DNA from: Gemmatimonadota bacterium
GTDB taxonomy: Bacteria > Gemmatimonadota > Gemmatimonadetes > Longimicrobiales > Gaopeijiaceae
Assembly: GCA_028873845.1 (NCBI GenBank)
Contig: JAPPNO010000101.1
Span: 1-50,311 of the forward strand
DNA: 50,311 nucleotides
Direction: 5' to 3'
Part shown: positions 26,876 to 36,263 of the stretch, one piece after another
How the letters are laid out: each line of letters begins with the position of its first letter
How positions within the stretch are numbered: the first letter of the stretch is position 1
Program-made: the position numbers and the translations under genes
Notes under the pieces: model-generated
What the model was told of the DNA's origin: nothing
Databases searched by the model: none
The model's input: the letters and a program-made list of their open reading frames with translations, nothing else

Positions 26876-28336
26876 CTACCGCACCCTCCGCGAGTAGTTT
26901 CCGTGCACGCTGAGCCGGTCGACCACGCCGCCCTCACGGTGGAAGACGTACGCCTCGCCCAGCTCGCCATCATCCCGCACGCGCCGGAAGGTGTCGTCCC
27001 CCGCGCGGCGCAGCTTCGTCATCGCCTCCATCGGGTCGCTGGTGGGCACGCGCAGCGCGATCAGGCTGTCATCCCAGCGCAGGATCACCGTCTCGCCCCA
27101 AGTCGACTCGTAGAGCCCCTCGTACCCGGCGAGCGCGGCCGGTCGCGGCGTTCCACCACCCGGATCGCCCTGCACCGTCTCCAGCGCCGAACCCACCGTC
27201 TCCATCATCTTCGAGTAGACGTCGCCCGGGTTCGTCCCCTGCGCGTTGATCATCACCACCCCGGCCATCTTCTTCGCCGGCACCAGCTGCAGCGTCGACC
27301 GGAACCCGGGACAGCTGCCACCGTGCCCCACCGTGCGCCCCGCGTCGCGCCGTGACACCGCGAACCCGAGCCCCCACATCGTCTCGAAGTCGGGATCGAC
27401 CCAGTGCACCCGGTGCATTTCGCGCAGCGTGTTGACCCCGAGCACCTCGTCGCCCCCGTTCTCGAGCAACCGGAACTGCCACGAGGCAAAGTGCGCCAGG
27501 TCCTCGACGGTGGACGAGAAGCCGGCGGCCGGCGCGATGCCGTGGGCCTGGAAGAAGGTGGCTTCCGCGCGTTGGCCGTCGCGTCCCAGGCGGGTGTAGC
27601 CGGTGGCGAAGCGGTCGCCCCGGTGTTCGGCGGGGATGTCGGTGTAGGTGTCGGACATGCCCAGCGGGTCGAGGATCCGGCTACGCACATACGCGTCGAA
27701 GTCCATCCCCGACGCCTGTTCGACGAGCTGCCCCGCGAGCGCCATCCCCAGGTTCGAGTACTGGAAGTAGCGGTCGGCCGGGTAGAGGGTCTCCTGGTCG
27801 GCCAGGCCCTCGATGATTTCGTCGCGGGTCGGGAATGGGAATTCGGGGCCGGTCCAGTAGGGTTGGGCGGACTCGCGGGGGAGACCGGAGGAATGGGTGA
27901 GGATACCCTCGACGCTCACCGTGGGGCCGTCGCCGAAGGCCTGTTCGATGTCGTACCAGGGAAGCAGGGAGGAGACCGGGTCGTCCAGCCGCAGATTGCC
28001 CTCGTCGCGCTGCTGCATGACCCCGATCGAGGTGAAGAGCTTCGAGATCGAGCAGACCGAGTACATGGTGGACGGAGTGGCCGCGACGCCTTCCTCCCGG
28101 TGGGCGAGTCCATAGCCCTTTGCCCACACGAGGTCCTGGTCGTGGATGAGACCCACCGACATTCCGGGGATCTTCTCGTAGTCCATCTTCGCGTCGAGCC
28201 AGGCTTCGAAGAGGTCGACGGCCTGCTCGAAGCGGGGATCGCCGGTGGGGTCGCCGGACTGGGCACAGGCGGTGGTGGGCGCCACCAGGAGGGCGAGAAG
28301 GGCGGCGGGGGGGCGGAGGGGGCAGCGGCGGTACAT
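26876..28336 (-). CDS. class-C beta-lactamase-family serine hydrolase
   Basis: This 486-residue exported hydrolase is related to class C beta-lactamases, esterases and D-aminopeptidases. The signal peptide ends near TTACAQ. The active-site motifs are complete: S96-x-x-K99 in 'VCSISKLFTS', Y-S-N in 'RYFQYSNLGMALAG', and HGG in 'RTVGHGGSCPG'. A C-terminal lipocalin-like beta-domain (about residues 390-486) follows, as in many non-lactamase members; the substrate cannot be named. The ATG at 28336 has ggag 7 nt upstream; the longer open frame lacks similarity. A small ORF precedes it by 14 bp. Confidence 0.92.
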   Translation of the reverse strand: MYRRCPLRPPAALLALLVAPTTACAQSGDPTGDPRFEQAVDLFEAWLDAKMDYEKIPGMSVGLIHDQDLVWAKGYGLAHREEGVAATPSTMYSVCSISKLFTSIGVMQQRDEGNLRLDDPVSSLLPWYDIEQAFGDGPTVSVEGILTHSSGLPRESAQPYWTGPEFPFPTRDEIIEGLADQETLYPADRYFQYSNLGMALAGQLVEQASGMDFDAYVRSRILDPLGMSDTYTDIPAEHRGDRFATGYTRLGRDGQRAEATFFQAHGIAPAAGFSSTVEDLAHFASWQFRLLENGGDEVLGVNTLREMHRVHWVDPDFETMWGLGFAVSRRDAGRTVGHGGSCPGFRSTLQLVPAKKMAGVVMINAQGTNPGDVYSKMMETVGSALETVQGDPGGGTPRPAALAGYEGLYESTWGETVILRWDDSLIALRVPTSDPMEAMTKLRRAGDDTFRRVRDDGELGEAYVFHREGGVVDRLSVHGNYSRRVR

Positions 28337-28350
28337 GGCAGACTCCGGTT

Positions 28351-28545
28351 TCAGAATGCGTCGCTGAAAAGGGCTTCGACGATCGCTCTGAGGATGCGTC
28401 GGACGATGCTGAAGACACCCTTGAGGACGAGCGCGATGGCGCTTGTGAATCCGTTCACAATCCCGGCACCCCATGAGCGACGCCGCGGCGGGCGGCCAGA
28501 GTCGGATCTGCCGATCTGCGGATGCTTGATTTGGGCGCGGGTCAT
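28351..28545 (-). CDS. possible small protein, 64 residues
   Basis: An open frame of 64 codons lies just upstream of the serine hydrolase and in the same direction. Its N-terminal half is basic ('GRPPRRRSWG'). Its C-terminal half is hydrophobic and amphipathic ('GFTSAIALVLKGVFSIVRRI'), ending EALFSDAF. No ribosome site is evident and no family is recognised. It is kept because of its position and composition. Without it the stretch 28337-28650 would hold no gene. Confidence 0.3.
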   Translation of the reverse strand: MTRAQIKHPQIGRSDSGRPPRRRSWGAGIVNGFTSAIALVLKGVFSIVRRILRAIVEALFSDAF

Positions 28546-28650
28546 GCGGGGGGGTCCTGTCGCCGGGGATGATCGAGGGCGAATGTAAGGGGGACTGCGG
28601 ACAGTCTTCCAGAGAGCACCCGCAACAGTCCACCTCCCGGAGGATCGCGC

Positions 28651-29844
28651 TTGGCCGACTACGGCGGCATTCCGACTTCACCGCGGGCGTCGGTGCGGAT
28701 GCCCGGACCGGTTGTATCACGGCTGGTCGCTGTCATTGCCCTCACCCGATCACCATCGTGGACGTTGGCCCGCCTGCCGCGACTCGTTGCCGCCGGACTC
28801 GTCACGGCCCCGGTCCTCGCCCCCTCCCCCACCCTGTCCGCCCAGCAACCCGTCCCCGTGTCCGGCGAGGTCACCTGCGCGGACTGCGTCATCACAATGG
28901 ACACCGTCGCCACGATCGGCGGACGAGAGGACTTCGGCAACCATGTGATCACCCCGTTCTCGCAGGTGGCGGTCGACCGCCGCGGCCGGGTCCTGATCAC
29001 GCACCTCAGCTACCCCGAGATCTCCATCTTCGACCTGGACGGCGACTTCCTCGGGACCGTGGGCCAGGAAGGCGACCGCCCCGGCGAGTACGACGGAATC
29101 GCCCACGTCAACGCCGGCCCCCGCTTCGTCCACGTCTTCGAGTTCCACCGGGGACGGACGATGCTCGACCTCGGCTTCGAGGTGGCGCGCACGGACCGTT
29201 CGCTCGGGCAGGTCCTTTCGTCGGTGGTGATCGGCGCCGACGAAGTCGCGTTCGCGGTCCCGGTTCCCGAGCCGGCCACGGTAGGTCACCAGCTGCGCAT
29301 CCTTGACGCGAGGGGCCGAATCTCGTCCTTCGGCGGCGAGGATCCCGTGGCGCCCGGGCCGCAGCCGCACAGATTCGTGGTGGCAGGCGACGAGGAGACC
29401 TTCTGGGCCGTGCGCCAGCAGGTGAACCGCGTGGTGCGCTGGAACCTGGAGCCGGAGCCGGTCGTCGCGCGGGTGTTCGACCGGACCGTCGAGGTGTTCG
29501 AGCGGGACAACCCGTCGGCGCAGCTCTGGCCGCGCGCCCTCAATGTGGGGGCCATGCTCGACGACGATGGCCTCTGGATCGCGTGGCAGACGCCCGATCC
29601 CGGGTGGACGGAGCGAATCAGCCCCGGCGGCGAGATCCCCGAAGTGCCGTGGCAGACCGTGCTGGACGGCTGGCTGGACCTGGTCGACCCCTCAACGGGA
29701 CAAACGCTGGCCCGCTACCGCGGCGACGACGCGCTGCTCGGCTTCGCGCATGGTTCGAGGTACGTGGTGTCATACCATGAGCCGAACGCGGGGGGGGCGT
29801 ATATTCGGCTGCTGGAGCCGAGGGTGATGCGGGGGACGCCGTAG
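28651..29844 (+). CDS. divergent 6-bladed beta-propeller protein, secreted
   Basis: This 397-residue exported protein has a signal peptide ending in LSAQQ rather than a lipobox, so it is probably soluble in the periplasm or released. TTG 28651 was chosen because ggagg lies 7 nt upstream; ATG 28699 is the alternative. After the signal comes 'VTCADCVITMDTVATIGG' with a CxxC pair. The signature is altered to 'GQEGDRPGEYDG'. It then has 'AVDRRGRVLITHLSYPEISI' and later blades. It is distinct from both the tandem array and the subgroup at 10.7-16.1 kb. Confidence 0.8.
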   Translation: MADYGGIPTSPRASVRMPGPVVSRLVAVIALTRSPSWTLARLPRLVAAGLVTAPVLAPSPTLSAQQPVPVSGEVTCADCVITMDTVATIGGREDFGNHVITPFSQVAVDRRGRVLITHLSYPEISIFDLDGDFLGTVGQEGDRPGEYDGIAHVNAGPRFVHVFEFHRGRTMLDLGFEVARTDRSLGQVLSSVVIGADEVAFAVPVPEPATVGHQLRILDARGRISSFGGEDPVAPGPQPHRFVVAGDEETFWAVRQQVNRVVRWNLEPEPVVARVFDRTVEVFERDNPSAQLWPRALNVGAMLDDDGLWIAWQTPDPGWTERISPGGEIPEVPWQTVLDGWLDLVDPSTGQTLARYRGDDALLGFAHGSRYVVSYHEPNAGGAYIRLLEPRVMRGTP

Positions 29845-29876
29845 GAACGTGCGGGGGACAAAGGGGGCTGCGGTCC

Positions 29877-29908
29877 GACCCGCATCGGACAGGCGGTCGG
29901 TGCGGGTC
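29877..29908. terminator. hairpin between convergent genes
   Basis: An 8-bp perfect stem (gacccgca/tgcgggtc) spans the gap between the propeller gene and the end of the PIN toxin gene. It overlaps the toxin stop codon by 2 bp. It has no T-tract. Position is the main support. Confidence 0.3.
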
Positions 29909-30296
29909 AGGGCAGATCCCAAAGCGGGATGCCGAGGGCGCTGGCGGCGTTCGTCATTCGAGCGTCGTAGCTGGCGAGTTCGACGCGCTGCCCCCGGTCC
30001 CGTAGAAACAGGCACGATGCAAGGTGCAGCGCGTCGAGTGTGCGGACGGACACCGGGAACGGGTCAAGCGCACGGGCCAATACGATGGGAGCCAGCTCGA
30101 GCAACGAGATCCGAGCGATCACCTCCCGCGCGGCCTCGGCGCGCGACGCCTTCGCCTGCCGGGCGTGCAGGCGAGTCCAGATCTCGTACTCCAGCAGACG
30201 GCTCGAAACGAGGGTTTCGGTCCAGAACGAAGCCGGGGGTCGCCGGTCTTCCGCGAACATGTGGGCCAGGACGACCGAAGTATCGGCGTAGATCAC
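29907..30296 (-). CDS. VapC-like PIN-domain toxin
   Basis: This PIN-domain ribonuclease of 129 residues is paired with the antitoxin just upstream. The metal-site acids are Asp5 ('MIYADTSVVLAHM'), Glu in 'SRLLEYEIWTRLH', Asp in 'RTLDALHLASCLF' and Asp in 'LASYDARMTNAA'. It is intact and of usual length. The start codon overlaps the antitoxin stop by 4 bp (ATGA), giving coupled translation. It differs in sequence from the FitB-type toxin at 20929, so the two systems are independent. Confidence 0.92.
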   Translation of the reverse strand: MIYADTSVVLAHMFAEDRRPPASFWTETLVSSRLLEYEIWTRLHARQAKASRAEAAREVIARISLLELAPIVLARALDPFPVSVRTLDALHLASCLFLRDRGQRVELASYDARMTNAASALGIPLWDLP

Positions 30297-30586
30297 CGGT
30301 CGCTACGATCGCCTTCCAGTTCACTGAGCAACACGCAGAGTGGCGCCTCCGGCGGCCCGCCACGAGGGGGCTCGGATCCGGGAGAGAGTGCGGGTGTCAA
30401 CCAACCCTTCCGCACGGCATCGGCGAGCAAGGCATCCGCCAGTACAGGACTCCTCGTCTCTCGCGGAGGGCCGATCTCGGCGACGACGCGGCCCCGATCC
30501 GTGACGAGAACGGTCTCGCCACCGGCCGCCAGGCGCACGTACTCACTGAGCCTGCTGTTCAACGCCCTGATTCCGATGGATCGCAT
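30293..30586 (-). CDS. Phd/YefM-type antitoxin
   Basis: This 97-residue antitoxin has the Phd/YefM N-terminus 'MRSIGIRALNSRLSEYVRLA', followed by 'GGETVLVTDRGRVVAEIGPP', the fold that binds DNA as a dimer. The C-terminal part, rich in Pro and Gly ('ALSPGSEPPRGGPPEAPLC'), would be the flexible toxin-binding tail. A Phd-type antitoxin joined to a PIN toxin is a known combination. A perfect palindrome lies 9 bp upstream of the start and is the likely autoregulatory site. Confidence 0.9.
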   Translation of the reverse strand: MRSIGIRALNSRLSEYVRLAAGGETVLVTDRGRVVAEIGPPRETRSPVLADALLADAVRKGWLTPALSPGSEPPRGGPPEAPLCVLLSELEGDRSDR

Positions 30587-30594
30587 GATAAAAT

Positions 30595-30612
30595 GTAGCT
30601 ACATGTAGCTAC
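30595..30612 (-). promoter_or_regulatory. 18-bp perfect palindrome, antitoxin operator
   Basis: The sequence gtagctacatgtagctac is its own reverse complement and also contains the direct repeat tgtagctac twice. It begins 9 bp upstream of the Phd-type antitoxin start codon. The position and symmetry are as expected for autoregulation by a Phd-family dimer. Confidence 0.7.
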
Positions 30613-30669
30613 TTCAATCAATTCGCAAAGCCGACCGCCGCAAAGCCGACCGCCGAGCTCCTTAGGTCG

Positions 30670-30720
30670 ACAATAAGTCAACTATGATTTACATAATGTA
30701 ATGTGTGATTGACTTTATCG
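30670..30720. repeat. AT-rich palindromic element C
   Basis: Outer arms aagtcaa (30675-30681) and ttgactt (30709-30715) enclose a central near-palindrome, ttacataatgtaa (30689-30701). The right part, gtgattgactttatcg, matches element D at 36211 in 14 of 16 positions. It lies between the Phd-type operator and the end of array member A1. Confidence 0.7.
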
Positions 30721-30746
30721 GCCCGAACATCCGACCACGCGAGTCC

Positions 30747-32042
30747 TCAGTTCACCTCGCGCGGCACCCTTTTCACCACCACCGTCTCCACGCCCAACTC
30801 GTCCCTTTCGATGAAGGCGGCCAGGCCATCGGGGCCGAAGGCACCCGGAATCTCGGTCTCGCCGGTTCGATAGCTGCCCACGTACCGGCCCGCCGCGTCC
30901 AGCACGTCGATGGGACTGACACTCACCGGTTCATCGCCGCGCCGCCGGACCCAGATCATGCCGTTCCATGTCGTGTGGAGGCCGCGGATGACGGGGACCA
31001 CGCTCCAGTACTCCAGATCCTCGATTCTCTTGCGCTGCCTGTTCCGCTCCTCCGCAGGATCAACATCCCCGGCCCGGATGTTCATGAAACTTCGCGGCCT
31101 CAGTTCGTCGTCCGGCCTGGCCGCCAGTTCCTTAAGGCGGCGGTCCTTGTCCGCCCTGATCAGACGATCGGTCATCGGCTCGACCGGAACGGGCCGTGTC
31201 AGGATGCGCGCCACCGTCCCCCCCAAGGCGATCTTGACGGCGTAGGCCGACGAGTCCGAAAACGCCACCGCTCCGTCGGGAAGAACGCCCCAGTGCAATC
31301 CGGGAACGAGCTGGGGCGGCAGAGTGATGGTCACTCCGCCCTCGGGTGTTTCGCTCATGCGCATCGTCCCCCCGGGTGGCAGCCACGCTTCGGCGATCGT
31401 GTCCCGAGCGACCTCCTCACCGGACAGATCCACGCGTTCGATGGGTCGCGACGCATGCTCCGGCAGTTCGGGCAATCCGGCCTCGTCCAGGGCCCGAACG
31501 GTCGTGACGGTCCTCGACCCCCCCGACATGCTCGTGACCACTGCATCGGTACCTCGAACGGGCACATGGGACCCGACGGCCGTGTAGGACGGATCCCCAC
31601 CCATCCGCACCATCCGCTCGAAGTCGCCGTTTGCATCGAAGAGGTGGTAGGCGCGGTGTTCCAGGTCGGCTACCGCGACGCGCCCGTCCTCCAGGGCCAC
31701 GAAATCAACCGCCATGCGGAACTCCCCCGGGCCTTCTCCCTCCCGCCCGATCTCGCGGATCAACGAGCCGTCGGTGTCCACGACGAAGATCCGCTCGGCC
31801 TGACCGTCGAACACATGGAGTCGGCCCGCACCGTCGAACATCACCTTTTGCACTTCGCCGAACTGTTCCCACTCCTCGCCCATCAGGGACCCTATCCGGA
31901 ACACCTCCTCGAAGTCGGCGTCGAGCCAGCGGTCTTCGCCGGGTAGTTCGATGGTCTTCTGGGCGCTGAGGGAGGCGGCTGCCAGCCACCCCAGTGTGAT
32001 CGGAGACAGAATGCGCGTGGTCGCTTGCCCAATCCTGATCAT
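30747..32042 (-). CDS. array 6-bladed beta-propeller, member A1
   Basis: This is the most downstream intact member of the tandem array. Its 431 residues start with a 28-residue signal peptide ending SLSAQ, with no lipobox. The array hallmarks are all present: '[20 protein letters not shown]' directly after the signal, 'WEQFG', 'GREGEGPGEF' (99-108), '[20 protein letters not shown]', 'DRLIRADKDRRLKELA', and the C-terminal '[20 protein letters not shown]' followed by '[20 protein letters not shown]'. An insert with 'SFMNIRAGDVDPAEERNRQR' is unique to it. A ggaag/ggagc-type site precedes the ATG at 32042. The closest relative by eye is A3, sharing the ending KRVPREVN. Confidence 0.9.
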   Translation of the reverse strand: MIRIGQATTRILSPITLGWLAAASLSAQKTIELPGEDRWLDADFEEVFRIGSLMGEEWEQFGEVQKVMFDGAGRLHVFDGQAERIFVVDTDGSLIREIGREGEGPGEFRMAVDFVALEDGRVAVADLEHRAYHLFDANGDFERMVRMGGDPSYTAVGSHVPVRGTDAVVTSMSGGSRTVTTVRALDEAGLPELPEHASRPIERVDLSGEEVARDTIAEAWLPPGGTMRMSETPEGGVTITLPPQLVPGLHWGVLPDGAVAFSDSSAYAVKIALGGTVARILTRPVPVEPMTDRLIRADKDRRLKELAARPDDELRPRSFMNIRAGDVDPAEERNRQRKRIEDLEYWSVVPVIRGLHTTWNGMIWVRRRGDEPVSVSPIDVLDAAGRYVGSYRTGETEIPGAFGPDGLAAFIERDELGVETVVVKRVPREVN

Positions 32043-32071
32043 GTCTCTCGGCTCCTTCCGCAGCGATTCTC

Positions 32072-32120
32072 GTAGTACGACAACATTCGTAACTACTCAC
32101 CACCGCCTACCAATTGTCAA
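32072..32120 (-). promoter_or_regulatory. possible promoter with dyad upstream of A1
   Basis: Reading towards A1, a perfect -35-like TTGACA (32115-32120) is followed by an imperfect dyad, gtagt(t)acga-N6-tcgtactac (32072-32096), 30 bp before the start codon. No good -10 hexamer is seen at the normal spacing. The 108-bp gap upstream of A1 is larger than the one above A2, so a separate promoter is plausible. Confidence 0.3.
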
Positions 32121-32150
32121 GTCACCAACGACCCCTCCACTGCTTCCGGC

Positions 32151-33404
32151 TCAGTTCACCGGGCGCGCGGCCAGCCTCTTCACCACCACCGTCTCCACAT
32201 CCAGTTCATCCGTCTCGATGAACGCGACCAGCCCGTCGGGCCCGAAGGCATCCGGAATCTCCGTGGCACCCGGGCGGTAGCTGCCCAGGTATCGGCCATC
32301 AGCCGTGAGCAGGTCGATGGGGCCGTCGCTGACGGGTGCCTCACCCCGCCGCATCACCCAGATGTCGCCGTCCAGCGTCACCGCGAGTCCACGGATCACC
32401 GGGATCTCCGTAAAGAATCTCAAGTCGTCGATCCGGTCGCGCTCTTCCCGCAGGTCTTCCCCCGGCTCGGCCTCCTCCTCCAATTCCGCCAAGCGCCGTC
32501 CTTTTTCGCCGCGAATCACGCCGTCCGTGACCGGTTCGGGCGGGATTGGGCGCGTCAGGATCCGCACGACGCCGGTTCCCGCTTCGGCGATCTTCACCGC
32601 GAAGGTCGTGGAGTCCGAAAACGCCACTCTGCCATCGGGCATGACTCCCCAGTACAGGCGTGGCGCGAATGTGCGCAGCCGCGGTCGCTTGAACTCGTAA
32701 CCGTTGGGCATCCGCCCCAATGACACGGAGTCCACAGGCGGAAGCCAACCCACTGAGACGGTGTCCTTCACGGCCTCCGTTCCGGTCAGCAGGACCCGCT
32801 CGACGGACCGGGACGTGGCGGGGCGCGGCCGACCGCTTTCATGGCTCCATTGGGCGGTAAAAGCGCCCAGTCCCCCCGTGGACACCGTGATCAGCGCGTC
32901 GGCACCCGGCTGGGCGGCGATCGGCTCAAGCATGGCAGAGCCGGGATCGCCCCCCATCTTCACCGTTCTCACGGGGTCGCCATTGGCGTCGAAAATGTGG
33001 AATGAACGACGACCCAGCTCCGCTACCACCACTCGTCCGTCCGGAAAAACCGCCATCCGGTCGGCACCCTGGAACTCGCCCGGTCCCTCACCCTTGCGCC
33101 CAACGCCGTGGACCAACGCTCCCCCCCTGTCCACAACGACGATGCGGCCGGCGCCCCATCCCTGCCGGTCGAAGATGTGGAGCCGTCCCGCAGCGTCGAA
33201 TGCCACGGTACGCACATTGCCGAACTGTTCCCACTCCTCGCCCATCAGCGACCCGATTCGGTACACCTCCTCGAAGTCGGCGTCGAGCCAGCGGTCCTCG
33301 GCGGGGAGTTCGACGATCTCCTGGGCCGGCAACGGCACCGTGGGCAGCCAGAGCGCCGAGACCAGGGAAACGATGTGGACACTCGTTACGCCGAATCGGT
33401 TCAT
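32151..33404 (-). CDS. array 6-bladed beta-propeller, member A2
   Basis: This 417-residue member has the start ATG at 33404, with gagagag 3 nt upstream and a signal peptide ending in PLPAQ. The mature protein opens '[20 protein letters not shown]'. The second blade differs from the sisters in an insertion ('[20 protein letters not shown]'), and the signature is '[16 protein letters not shown]'. Near the C-terminus it has '[20 protein letters not shown]', and it ends KRLAARPVN. The gene lies 58 bp downstream of A3. Confidence 0.9.
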   Translation of the reverse strand: MNRFGVTSVHIVSLVSALWLPTVPLPAQEIVELPAEDRWLDADFEEVYRIGSLMGEEWEQFGNVRTVAFDAAGRLHIFDRQGWGAGRIVVVDRGGALVHGVGRKGEGPGEFQGADRMAVFPDGRVVVAELGRRSFHIFDANGDPVRTVKMGGDPGSAMLEPIAAQPGADALITVSTGGLGAFTAQWSHESGRPRPATSRSVERVLLTGTEAVKDTVSVGWLPPVDSVSLGRMPNGYEFKRPRLRTFAPRLYWGVMPDGRVAFSDSTTFAVKIAEAGTGVVRILTRPIPPEPVTDGVIRGEKGRRLAELEEEAEPGEDLREERDRIDDLRFFTEIPVIRGLAVTLDGDIWVMRRGEAPVSDGPIDLLTADGRYLGSYRPGATEIPDAFGPDGLVAFIETDELDVETVVVKRLAARPVN

Positions 33405-33462
33405 GTCTCTCTCTTTCCAATGTCTTTCACCGAGCGTGACCTGGCCCGCCATCGGCTCGTCC

Positions 33463-34782
33463 TCAGTTCACCTCGCGCGGCACCCGCTTCACCACCACCG
33501 TCTTCACCTCCAGCTCATCCTCCTCGATGAAGGCCACCAGCCCGTCGGGGCCGAAGGCGTCGGGGATCCCGGTCTCGCCCGTGCGGTAGCTGCCCACATA
33601 CCGGCCCGCCATGTCCAGCACATCGATGGGCCCGTCGCTGTCGGGTTCCTCACCCGGCCGCTGCACCCAGATCATCCCGGCCCAGCTTGCACCGAGATCG
33701 CGAATCACGGGGATTTCGGTGAAGAACTGCAGGTTTTCGATGTCCTCGCGCCTGGACTTCCTCACCTCGTCGGCGTCAATGGCCATGACCTCCCCGTTCA
33801 AGACGATTCGGGGCCCGCCCAGATCCTCGTCCGGCGTCTCCGCCAGCTCCTTTAGACGGCGACTCCTTTCCGCCCGCACAAGGCGATCCGTCACCGGTTC
33901 CGGGGCGATGGGCCGGGTCAGGACACGCTCAACGCCAATCCCGACCGTCACGATCCTGACGGCGTACGTGGAAGAATCCGAGAACGCCACAGTCCCGTTC
34001 GGGAGTGCGTCCCAGTGCAGATCGGGGCTGAATTCGGGCGGGCCGCTCAATCCGCCCAGACTGAAACTTGTTCCGCCGGCCGATCGCGTGATTCCGGACG
34101 TCGGATCCGCACTGGCTGGCAGCCACGCTTCCGCGACCGTGTCCTTGGCGATCTCGTCGCCGGACAGGTCGACGCGCTCGATTACCCGGGTCGTCGGGTC
34201 CGGCCGTTCAGCGGGTTCCGCGCCGGCAACGCTCCTGACCGAAATCGCCATCGTCCCGCCCTCCGTACTCGTGATCAGACCTTCCGCGCCGCGCAGGGGC
34301 ATGTGAGTCCCGATGACCGTGTACGTGGGGTCCCCTCCCATCCGGACCATCCGCTCGAAGTCGCCGTTGGCATCGAAGATGTGATAGGCGCGGTGATCCA
34401 TGTCGGCCACGACGACCCGCCCGTCATCCAGGACAACGATATCGGCCGCGTGGCGAAACTCACCCGGACCTTCGCCTCTTCGCCCGATCTCCCGGATCAG
34501 CGCGCCGTCGCTACCCACGACGAAGATCCGCTCGGCCTGGTCATCGAAGACGTAGAGCCGGCCGGCGCCGTCGAACGCCACCCTCCGCACATCGCCGAAC
34601 TGTTCCCACTCCTCGCCCATCAGCGACCCGATTCGGAACACTTCCACGAAGTCGGCGCCGAGCCAGCGGTCTTCGCCGGGGAGTTTGATGGTTTCCTGGG
34701 CGGAGGCTGCATGTACGATCAACGTACCTGCCGCCACGATGGTAAACGCCATACCTGACCAACGCTTGGCGATCCTGCTCAT
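33463..34782 (-). CDS. array 6-bladed beta-propeller, member A3
   Basis: This 439-residue member has a signal peptide ending in HAASAQ. It opens '[20 protein letters not shown]', with the signature '[20 protein letters not shown]' and '[20 protein letters not shown]'. It is the longest array protein; a segment '[20 protein letters not shown]' before the fourth blade is extra. It ends KRVPREVN like A1, and the last 150 bp of the two genes are very similar. ATG 34782 was chosen; the open frame runs on upstream in antisense to A4. An in-frame ATG at 34752 would remove the basic part of the signal. Confidence 0.9.
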   Translation of the reverse strand: MSRIAKRWSGMAFTIVAAGTLIVHAASAQETIKLPGEDRWLGADFVEVFRIGSLMGEEWEQFGDVRRVAFDGAGRLYVFDDQAERIFVVGSDGALIREIGRRGEGPGEFRHAADIVVLDDGRVVVADMDHRAYHIFDANGDFERMVRMGGDPTYTVIGTHMPLRGAEGLITSTEGGTMAISVRSVAGAEPAERPDPTTRVIERVDLSGDEIAKDTVAEAWLPASADPTSGITRSAGGTSFSLGGLSGPPEFSPDLHWDALPNGTVAFSDSSTYAVRIVTVGIGVERVLTRPIAPEPVTDRLVRAERSRRLKELAETPDEDLGGPRIVLNGEVMAIDADEVRKSRREDIENLQFFTEIPVIRDLGASWAGMIWVQRPGEEPDSDGPIDVLDMAGRYVGSYRTGETGIPDAFGPDGLVAFIEEDELEVKTVVVKRVPREVN

Positions 34783-34877
34783 TGGGGCACTGTCCTCGTC
34801 TGTTGGTTTCTCCCAAAACAGCCAGCCGCTGACGGTTGGACGCCTGTTCGAGTGGAATGGTTGGCAGGGTGCTGCCC

Positions 34878-36128
34878 TTACGGACCGGGAGTCTCCGCCA
34901 CTACCCGCTTCACCACCACCGTCTGCACGCCCAACTCGTTCCTCTCCATGAAGGCGACCAGACCGTCCGGACCGAAGGCATCCGGGATCCTGGTCACGCC
35001 CGCCCGGTAGCTGCCCAGGTAGCGGCCATCCGCGGTGAGCACATCGACCGGCCCGTCGTCGTGCGGGCCATCGCCTCGGCGGAGCACCCAGATGTGACCG
35101 TCCCAAGTGGTTCCCAAACCCCGGATGACGGACAATTCGTTGTGGAATTCGAGCCTCTCGATCCTTCTGCGCCGTCCCTCGAGGTTGGCCCCCGGCGCGG
35201 CCGTTTCCTCCAGCCGGCGCAGCCGCCGGTCCCTCTCGGCGCGGATCACCCGACCAGTCACCCGCTCGGGCGCGAAGGGACGTGTCAGGATCCGCACCAC
35301 CCCCGCCCCCACCTCGGCGACCTTCACCGCATACGTTGAGGAATCCACGAACGCCACGCGGCCGTCCGGAAGGACTCCCCAATGGAGCTCCGGGCTGAAT
35401 TCGGGCAGGTCGTCGGTCGGTCTCGGAGCTGCGTTCACCAGGGCCGTATGGTCCAGACCCTCGAGGTCGATTGGAGGCAGCCAGGCTTCCGCGATGGTAT
35501 CCGTGACGGACTCCTCACCGGACAGCACCGTTCGTTCGAACGGATGCGACGTGGGGAATCTGGCGGGTTCGCTGAACGCTGCTCCCGTGATCGTCCATGC
35601 GGTAGCCAGCGTGGGCACTCCGATGATCGCATCCGCGCCCGACCAGGCGACCACACGCCCGACCCCGAATGCGCCGGCCGGATTGGCCATGCGCACCATG
35701 CGCTCGAATTCTCCGTCGGCGGAGAAGAGGTGGAAGCCACGGCGGCTGATGTCGACGACTGCCACGCGCCCGTCGGCAAAGACCGCCATGGCGCCCGAGG
35801 TGGAAAACTCTCCAGGACCGTCGCCCGGCCCACCCAGCTCGCGGACCAGCCTGCCATCGATGCCCACGACATGGACCACCTGGGCCTGCTCGTCGAAGAT
35901 GTGCAGGTTGCCCGCGCCATCGAAGGACACGCTTCTGACCCGCCCGAACTGCTCCCATTCCTCACCCGTCACGGCCGTGCCCACCCGGTACAGCTCCTCG
36001 AAGTCGAGCGCCAGCCACCGATCCTCGGCGGGGAGGTCGACGACCTGCTGGGCAGTGGTCGGAGCCGCGACGACAAACCAGGCCAGCGTGGCCCCCCAAC
36101 CCATTCTCCGGCTCGCAATCGATTTCAA
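34878..36128 (-). CDS. array 6-bladed beta-propeller, member A4
   Basis: This 416-residue member starts at TTG 36128, chosen because ggagg lies 8 nt upstream and this gives a signal peptide of the same length as its sisters (basic '[11 protein letters not shown]', cleavage after PTTAQ). The first motif is '[19 protein letters not shown]'. The signature is altered to '[10 protein letters not shown]'. The fifth blade has '[20 protein letters not shown]'. The C-terminus reads '[19 protein letters not shown]'. Element D lies in the 130-bp gap upstream. The open frame continues to an ATG at 36218, but that start would put 30 charged residues before the signal. Confidence 0.87.
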   Translation of the reverse strand: MKSIASRRMGWGATLAWFVVAAPTTAQQVVDLPAEDRWLALDFEELYRVGTAVTGEEWEQFGRVRSVSFDGAGNLHIFDEQAQVVHVVGIDGRLVRELGGPGDGPGEFSTSGAMAVFADGRVAVVDISRRGFHLFSADGEFERMVRMANPAGAFGVGRVVAWSGADAIIGVPTLATAWTITGAAFSEPARFPTSHPFERTVLSGEESVTDTIAEAWLPPIDLEGLDHTALVNAAPRPTDDLPEFSPELHWGVLPDGRVAFVDSSTYAVKVAEVGAGVVRILTRPFAPERVTGRVIRAERDRRLRRLEETAAPGANLEGRRRRIERLEFHNELSVIRGLGTTWDGHIWVLRRGDGPHDDGPVDVLTADGRYLGSYRAGVTRIPDAFGPDGLVAFMERNELGVQTVVVKRVVAETPGP

Positions 36129-36210
36129 TCTCTTTGCCTCCAATTCATCCCCCACCGGGGACCGAGGTGGCTTCAGCGACCTGGCGCCATCGGCTTCGCG
36201 CCCCGTTTTG

Positions 36211-36263
36211 CAACTCATATGTAAACTGCAGCTGACATTCTGTAAACTGTGATTGACTCTATC
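36211..36263. repeat. AT-rich palindromic element D
   Basis: Two direct copies of tgtaaactg (36220-36228 and 36241-36249) lie 21 bp apart. The second runs into gtgattgactctatcg, shared with element C. The end of the element overlaps the stop codon of array member A5 (TAG on the minus strand at 36259-36261). It is upstream of A4. Confidence 0.7.
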
